35,334 bases of DNA from Stenotrophomonas maltophilia. GTDB taxonomy: Bacteria > Pseudomonadota > Gammaproteobacteria > Xanthomonadales > Xanthomonadaceae. Every line of letters begins with the position of its first letter. Position 1 is the first letter of the stretch. The translations under genes were made by a program, and so were the position numbers. This document shows positions 31,172 to 35,334 of the stretch, in pieces. The notes below the pieces were generated by a model. The model ran no database searches. It was not told the origin of the DNA and worked only from the letters and a program-made list of their open reading frames with translations. Location: positions 1 through 35,334 of the forward strand of contig NZ_SRHZ01000068.1 in assembly GCF_004684085.1 (NCBI RefSeq), read 5' to 3'.

Positions 31172-33019
31172 ATGGATACCGCGCTGACGCTGACCAACGA
31201 CATGAAGCTCGTACTCGGGCTGGTCGGCTTCACGATGGCAATGTTCCTGTTCGAGCGCATCCGCGCCGACGTCGTCGCACTGGTAGTGCTGGTGGTGCTC
31301 GGCGTGACCGGCCTGATCGCGCCGGAGGAAATCTTCGGCGGCTTCTCCGGTAACGCGGTGATGAGCATCATCGCCACCACCATCCTCGGCGCCGGCCTGG
31401 ACCGCACCGGGGCACTGAACCGGCTGGCCGCCTGGCTGCTGCGCCGTGGCCATGGCGTCGAACAACGGCTGCTGATGATGACCACGGCCATCGCCGGCCT
31501 GAACTCGTCCTTCATGCAGAACCCGTCGGTGATGGCACTGTACCTGCCGGTGGCGTCGCGACTGGCGGCACGCACCGGGCTGACCATGCAGCGCCTGCTG
31601 CTGCCGATTTCGGCGGCGATCGTGATGGGCGGCGCGCTGACCATGGTCGGCAACTCGCCGCTGATCCTGCTGAACGATCTGCTGGCCTCGGCCAACAACA
31701 ACCTGCCTTCGGGCCTGGCCACCATCGAACCGCTGCGCATGTTCGCGCCGCTGCCGATCGGCGTGGCGCTGCTGATCGCCTCGTTGCTGTACTTCCGCTA
31801 CTACGGCGACCGCAAGCTGGTGGAAGAAGAAAGCCTGGTCAACGACGGGGTCACTCCGGCACGCACCGAAAGCTACTTCGCCAAGACCTATGGCATCGAA
31901 GGCGACGTGTTCGAGCTGGTGGTCAGCGCCGAAAGTCCGCTGGTAGGCATGACCCTGGGCGAGGCCGAAAACCTGCACGACGCGCCGCTGCTGCTGGCGC
32001 TGAAAACCGGCAACGACACCCGCCTGGCGCCGCCTGCGGAGATGCGCATCTGGGTCGGCAGCGTGCTGGGGGCGATGGGCCCGCGCGAGCAGATCCACGA
32101 TTTCGCACAGAACCAGTTCCTGCGCATGTCCTCGCGGCTGAAGCACCTGGGTGACCTGTTCAATCCCAGCCGTGCCGGCATTTCCGAAGCGGTGGTGCCA
32201 CCCACCTCGAACGTGATCGGCAAGAGCGCGGCCGACCTGCGCCTGCGCAAGGAGCGCGGCATCAGCCTGCTGGCGATCAACCGCGACAAGCAGGTGATCC
32301 GCGAGGACGTGCGCGACGTGCAGTTGCGTGCCGGCGACATGCTGGTGTTCCACAGCATCTGGACCGATCTGGCACAGGCCGCCAAGAGTCGCGACTTCGT
32401 GGTGGTGACGGACTACCCGACCGGCGAACAACGCCCGCACAAGTTCAAGATCGCGATGGCGATCTTCGCGTTGACCATCCTGATCGCGCTGACCAGCAAG
32501 CTGCCGGTGGCGCTGACCCTGATGACCGGCGTGGCCGGCATGCTGCTGACCGGCGTGCTGCGCATGGACGAGGCCTATGCCTCGATCAACTGGAAGACGG
32601 TGTTCATGATGGCCGGGCTGATCCCGCTCGGCTGGGCGATGGACTCCAGTGGCGCGGCGGCGTGGGTGGCCGGCCACACCATCGACAAGCTGCCCACCGG
32701 CATTCCGGTGTGGGTGCTGGAAGTGGCGCTGGCGCTGCTGACTACGGCGTTCTCACTGGTGATCAGCCATGTGGGCGCAACCATCGTGATGGTGCCCATT
32801 GCGGTGAACCTGGCGCTGGCAGCAGGTGGCAACCCGACCGCGTTCGCGCTGATCGTGGCGCTGTCGGCGTCCAATAATCTGATGACGGCCTCCAACCCGG
32901 TGATTTCGATGATCACCGGCCCGGCCAACTACACCCCGCGCAAGATGTGGCGGGTCGGCGGCCCACTGTCGCTGATCTACACCTGCGTGGTGGTGCTGAT
33001 GATCAACCTGATGTTCTGA
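31172..33019 (+). CDS. SLC13-family permease with two TrkA-C domains
   Basis: 615 residues. The N-terminal membrane half spans about 10-205, including MVGNSPLILLNDLL, a re-entrant motif of the anion/Na+ symporter (ArsB/NhaD and DASS) superfamily. A cytoplasmic insert at about 230-400 follows with two RCK/TrkA-C-like domains (YGIEGDVFELVVSAESPLVGMTLGEAENLHDAPLLLALK and VVPPTSNVIGKSAADLRLRKERGISLLAINRDKQVIREDV). The C-terminal membrane half has the mirror motif SASNNLMTASNPVISMITGP. It probably carries an anion such as sulfate or a dicarboxylate; the substrate is not determinable. It starts 27 bases after trmB and may be read with it. Confidence 0.9.
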   Translation: MDTALTLTNDMKLVLGLVGFTMAMFLFERIRADVVALVVLVVLGVTGLIAPEEIFGGFSGNAVMSIIATTILGAGLDRTGALNRLAAWLLRRGHGVEQRLLMMTTAIAGLNSSFMQNPSVMALYLPVASRLAARTGLTMQRLLLPISAAIVMGGALTMVGNSPLILLNDLLASANNNLPSGLATIEPLRMFAPLPIGVALLIASLLYFRYYGDRKLVEEESLVNDGVTPARTESYFAKTYGIEGDVFELVVSAESPLVGMTLGEAENLHDAPLLLALKTGNDTRLAPPAEMRIWVGSVLGAMGPREQIHDFAQNQFLRMSSRLKHLGDLFNPSRAGISEAVVPPTSNVIGKSAADLRLRKERGISLLAINRDKQVIREDVRDVQLRAGDMLVFHSIWTDLAQAAKSRDFVVVTDYPTGEQRPHKFKIAMAIFALTILIALTSKLPVALTLMTGVAGMLLTGVLRMDEAYASINWKTVFMMAGLIPLGWAMDSSGAAAWVAGHTIDKLPTGIPVWVLEVALALLTTAFSLVISHVGATIVMVPIAVNLALAAGGNPTAFALIVALSASNNLMTASNPVISMITGPANYTPRKMWRVGGPLSLIYTCVVVLMINLMF

Positions 33020-33123
33020 GGGTTGGGTTTGTTGGCAGGGCTGCGCCCTGCACCCGCAGAAGCCGAAGCAACAGCAAAAGCTGGTTTCCTGGGGGATGGC
33101 GGGGCGGGTGCGGCTGTTGGTGG

Positions 33124-33218
33124 GTGTCGACCTTGGTCGACACAGTAGATCCACGCCATGCGTAGATGGATCTCTGGATACCCATTGATCCTGTGGGTGC
33201 GAACCTTGGTCCGCACAC
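33124..33218. repeat. SMAG unit flanked by two GACCTTGGTC-centred palindromes
   Basis: 33124-33143 contains GTGTCGACC-TT-GGTCGACAC (perfect 9-base arms). 33145-33168 is a SMAG ATCCACGCC unit with one change in the right arm (GTAGAT for GTGGAT). 33196-33215 contains GTGCGAACC-TT-GGTCCGCAC with one mismatched pair. These CCTTGG-centred palindromes are probably another subfamily of the same repeat class. The region separates the convergent permease and Rieske genes. Confidence 0.72.
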
Positions 33219-33225
33219 CGATGCC

Positions 33226-33561
33226 TCAAGCCAGGTAGACCTGCCCATCGCGGATATCGACCGGCACCGCACGCAGGCGGTCGCCCTTGCAGGGACCGGC
33301 GATGCAGTCGCCGCTGTCCAGGGCGAACGAGGCGCCGTGGGCGGCGCAGACCAGGTGGCCTTCGCGGCTTTTCAGGAACTGGCCCGGGGCCCAGTCCAGG
33401 CGGCGGCCGGCATGCGGGCAGATGTTCAGGAACGCCCGCACCTGCACGCCGTCGCGGTACAGCACCAGCGACTCTGCATCGCCATCGACCACTGCCTCGA
33501 CCTCGGCAAACGCGCCATCGGCAATGGCATCAAGGGCGATCAGGGCAGCAGCGGCAGTCAT
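33226..33561 (-). CDS. Rieske [2Fe-2S] protein
   Basis: 111 residues from ATG 33561 (MTAAAALIALDAIADGAFAEVEAVV). The cluster-binding motif is complete: C-P-H in LNICPHAGRRLDW, then C-A-A-H in HLVCAAHGASFALDSGDC, the CxH-x(17-18)-CxxH type. The chain is short and lacks a membrane anchor, so it resembles the soluble NirD/ferredoxin-type Rieske subunits that pass electrons to an oxygenase or reductase. No oxygenase gene is adjacent, so its partner is unknown. Two further cysteines (GDCIAGPC) follow the motif. Single gene on minus. Confidence 0.9.
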   Translation of the reverse strand: MTAAAALIALDAIADGAFAEVEAVVDGDAESLVLYRDGVQVRAFLNICPHAGRRLDWAPGQFLKSREGHLVCAAHGASFALDSGDCIAGPCKGDRLRAVPVDIRDGQVYLA

Positions 33562-33636
33562 GGCGAAGGCTCGGACAGTAAACCTGCATTGTCGCATGCC
33601 CACTCAGGTGACTGGCTGCAACATGAACACAAGTCA

Positions 33637-33664
33637 TTGATTCGTAATAAGCACAGGCTATATT
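33637..33664 (+). promoter_or_regulatory. Candidate promoter of the small membrane protein
   Basis: TTGATT (33637-33642), 16 bases, TATATT (33659-33664), in an AT-rich patch that stands out from the GC-rich surroundings. Confidence 0.45.
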
Positions 33665-33739
33665 TAACGAGTTTTTCACTCAATGACAGTGGCGCGTCCC
33701 GATACTCTGGTTTCGCTGATCCCAGCTTATCGAGCCGCC

Positions 33740-34021
33740 ATGTTCAATCGCGCATCCGCCTTCAACCAGTTCCGCACCCTGTTCGCGCCGCGCAAGCCGC
33801 GTCACCCGCTGGTGCGCGTTGCCGTGGGCCTGCTTGGCCTGGCGATCCTGGCCGCGATGGTGTTCATCGGCGTGTTCGTCGGTGCGGCGATGATCCTGGT
33901 CGGTCTGGCGTGGAAGCTGTTGGCGTCGCGCAAGCCGGTCAATGCCCGTCCGCTCGACCCGAACGTGGTCGAGGGCGAGTTCCGCGTGGTGCGCAAGCCG
34001 GTGCTGCCGGCCTCGCACTGA
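33740..34021 (+). CDS. Small membrane protein, unknown
   Basis: 93 residues from ATG 33740 (MFNRASAFNQFRTLFAPRKPRHP). An alternative in-frame ATG at 33683 gives 112, and neither has a good ribosome-binding site. One long or two short hydrophobic helices at about residues 26-60 (LVRVAVGLLGLAILAAMVFIGVFVGAAMILVGLAWKLL), then a polar tail LDPNVVEGEFRVVRKP. Basic residues before the helices suggest an inner-membrane protein with cytoplasmic ends. I do not recognise the family. A promoter-like AT-rich sequence lies upstream at 33637-33664. Confidence 0.75.
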   Translation: MFNRASAFNQFRTLFAPRKPRHPLVRVAVGLLGLAILAAMVFIGVFVGAAMILVGLAWKLLASRKPVNARPLDPNVVEGEFRVVRKPVLPASH

Positions 34022-34040
34022 TCCACGCGCTCCGCGCCCG

Positions 34041-34069
34041 CTGACGGCGGGCGCCATGCGTTCTAGACT
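34041..34069 (+). promoter_or_regulatory. Candidate promoter of the FAH-family gene
   Basis: CTGACG (34041-34046), 17 bases, TAGACT (34064-34069). The ATG at 34076 is six bases beyond the -10 and no Shine-Dalgarno is present: probable leaderless transcript. Confidence 0.4.
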
Positions 34070-34075
34070 GCGGGC

Positions 34076-34813
34076 ATGCCCTTCCTGGATGCCCGCATGT
34101 CCGATGTCTCCGATGTGATCCCTGCCGTAGCCCAGCCGCGTGTGCCGGTGGTGGGTGGCGGCAGCTTCCCCGTGCACCGCATTTACTGCGTCGGCCGCAA
34201 CTTCGCCGACCATGCCCGCGAAATGGGCGCAGCGGTGCCGGCGGCCGATGACCGTGGCCGCCCGATGTTCTTCAGCAAGCCGGCCGATGCGATCGTGGTC
34301 GGCCACGACGATGCCATCCCCTATCCTCCGGCAACGGCCAACCTGCACCACGAGGTGGAGCTGGTGGTGGCGATCGGCCGCGATGCGCCCGCCGGCGAAC
34401 TGGCCACGGCCGATGCCGAGGCGTTGGTCTATGGCTATGCGGTGGGACTGGACCTGACCCGCCGCGACCTGCAGGCCGCTGCCAAGGACAAGGGCCATCC
34501 GTGGGATGCGGCCAAGGGCTTCGATGCCTCGGCGCCGATCAGCGAGATCGTCCACGCCGAGGAAGTCGGCGACCTGGCCGCCCTGAACCTGTCGCTGGAG
34601 GTCAACGGCGAAGTGCGTCAGCAGGCGCTGCTCGACCAGATGATCTGGAACGTACCGGAGATCCTGCATGAGCTGTCCAAGCTGTGGCAGCTGCGTGCCG
34701 GCGACCTGGTGTTCATGGGCACCCCGTCCGGGGTGGCCGCGCTGAAGCCCGGCGACCGCTTCAGTGCCCGCCTGGAAAACGTGGCCGAGCGCCACGGCGT
34801 GATCGCCGGCTGA
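34076..34813 (+). CDS. Fumarylacetoacetate hydrolase (FAH) family protein
   Basis: 245 residues from ATG 34076, or 238 from ATG 34097. FAH fold: [29 protein letters not shown], then metal ligands in [13 protein letters not shown] (two Glu) and the Asp of [31 protein letters not shown]. The C-terminal [15 protein letters not shown] loop is conserved. Its short length is that of the fumarylpyruvate hydrolase/5-oxopent-3-ene-dioate decarboxylase branch, enzymes that cleave C-C bonds in beta-keto acids, or of oxaloacetate tautomerases. The substrate is not visible and no aromatic-degradation genes are near. mscL follows on the same strand after 55 bases. Confidence 0.88.
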   Translation: MPFLDARMSDVSDVIPAVAQPRVPVVGGGSFPVHRIYCVGRNFADHAREMGAAVPAADDRGRPMFFSKPADAIVVGHDDAIPYPPATANLHHEVELVVAIGRDAPAGELATADAEALVYGYAVGLDLTRRDLQAAAKDKGHPWDAAKGFDASAPISEIVHAEEVGDLAALNLSLEVNGEVRQQALLDQMIWNVPEILHELSKLWQLRAGDLVFMGTPSGVAALKPGDRFSARLENVAERHGVIAG

Positions 34814-34868
34814 CACCACCTGCGCTACCCTGCGCGCTGTCCACTTCCCCCACCGGAGAAAAACAACA

Positions 34869-35273
34869 ATGGGAATGCTCACCGAGTTCAAGGAATTCGC
34901 GATGCGCGGCAACGTCATCGACCTCGCCGTCGGCGTGGTGATCGGCGCGGCCTTTGGCAAGATCGTGACCGCGCTGGTCGAGAAGATCATCATGCCGCCG
35001 CTGGGCATGCTGATCGGCAAGGTGGATTTCTCGCAGCTGGCGTGGACGTTGTCACCGGCCAGCATCGGTGCCGACGGCAAGGAAATCCCGGCCGTGGTGA
35101 TCGGCTACGGCGACTTCATCAATACGCTGATCCAGTTCGTGATCGTGGCCTTTGCCATCTTCCTGGTGATCAAGGTGATCAACCGCCTGTCGCGCAAGCA
35201 GGACGCCGCTCCGGCCGCTCCGGCCGAGGAAGTGGTGCTGCTGCGCGAAATCCGCGACAGCCTGAAGAAATAA
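34869..35273 (+). CDS. mscL: Large-conductance mechanosensitive channel MscL
   Basis: 134 residues, ribosome-binding site GGAG before ATG. N-terminal amphipathic helix [46 protein letters not shown] contains TM1, the pore helix with the Gly/Ala-rich gate. A periplasmic loop follows ([29 protein letters not shown]), then TM2 ([25 protein letters not shown]) and a C-terminal helix [11 protein letters not shown] that bundles in the pentamer. It opens under membrane tension to release solutes on hypo-osmotic shock. Length and motifs match E. coli MscL. Confidence 0.98.
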   Translation: MGMLTEFKEFAMRGNVIDLAVGVVIGAAFGKIVTALVEKIIMPPLGMLIGKVDFSQLAWTLSPASIGADGKEIPAVVIGYGDFINTLIQFVIVAFAIFLVIKVINRLSRKQDAAPAAPAEEVVLLREIRDSLKK

Positions 35274-35277
35274 GAGG

Positions 35278-35334
35278 GTAGCGCCGGGCCATGCCCGGCG
35301 GAACGCCATCTTGCCGCTGCGCTCGCCGGGCATG
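35278..35334. repeat. SMAG pair at the window edge, second unit cut off
   Basis: Plus-oriented GTAGCGCCGGGCC-ATGCCCGGCG from 35278 to about 35301, four bases after the mscL stop. Then CTCGCCGGGCATG at 35322-35334 begins an inverted unit like that at 6841, truncated by the end of the window. Confidence 0.8.

Noticed and set aside
30368..32677. 769-codon open frame on minus across trmB and the permease
   Set aside because: Gln/His/Arg-rich low-complexity translation typical of antisense frames in GC-rich DNA, while both plus-strand genes have clear family motifs.

Overview
The window is high-GC chromosomal DNA from a gamma-proteobacterium of the Xanthomonadaceae, almost certainly the Stenotrophomonas maltophilia complex. 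Two things point there. The gene order sucCD - pilSR - pilB/pilA/pilA/pilCD - coaE - sensor kinase/response regulator is one I know from Xanthomonas and Stenotrophomonas. The spaces between genes carry many small palindromes that start with GTAG, which match the SMAG (REP-like) family described in S. maltophilia. I see no phage, insertion sequence, CRISPR array or integrative element; this is mostly core genome with a few accessory genes.

Layout. 22-2708 (minus): rluD, pgeF, a DUF4166 gene and a DCC/DUF393 thiol-oxidoreductase-like gene, overlapping in a probable operon. Divergent from it lies bamD (2822-3709), with its terminator, then a secreted alpha/beta hydrolase (3900-5102). nadE (5159-6793) and sucCD (7077-9143) read on minus. 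The type IV pilus block runs from 9548 to 18251: pilS-pilR (plus), pilB and two tandem pilin genes (minus), then pilC-pilD (plus), followed by coaE. A histidine kinase/response regulator pair (18961-20968, minus) resembles VgrS/VgrR (ColS/ColR) of Xanthomonas. Next come three tandem paralogous small secreted proteins (21129-22741, minus) and rimK. The stretch 24033-26709 holds small accessory genes: a secreted protein, a thioesterase, a 403-residue unknown protein and a DUF805 protein. tRNA-Gly(CCC) lies at 27065-27138. A GDSL esterase autotransporter (27260-29113, minus) is divergent from thiS-thiG-trmB. The right end holds an SLC13-type permease, a Rieske protein, a small membrane protein, an FAH-family hydrolase and mscL.

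How the parts work together. PilS/PilR is a sensor kinase and sigma-54 activator pair. A textbook sigma-54 promoter (TGGCACG-N4-CTGCG, GG-N10-GC) lies in front of the first pilin gene at 15867-15882. A perfect inverted repeat sits about 130 bp upstream of the predicted transcription start, where an activator such as PilR could bind. PilB, PilC and PilD supply the assembly ATPase, inner-membrane platform and prepilin peptidase.

The most interesting unexplained items are the three tandem secreted paralogs with a shared cysteine motif, and a second family of ~40-bp palindromes (GGGGTCAGATCCCTTT...). That family has five copies here in a perfect and an asymmetric subtype, two of them bracketing a triple SMAG array between pilR and pilB. 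Also notable are four genes (pilR, thiS, thiG, FAH) with -10-like boxes so close to the start codon that leaderless mRNAs are likely. All promoter, operator and terminator calls are read by eye and unverified.
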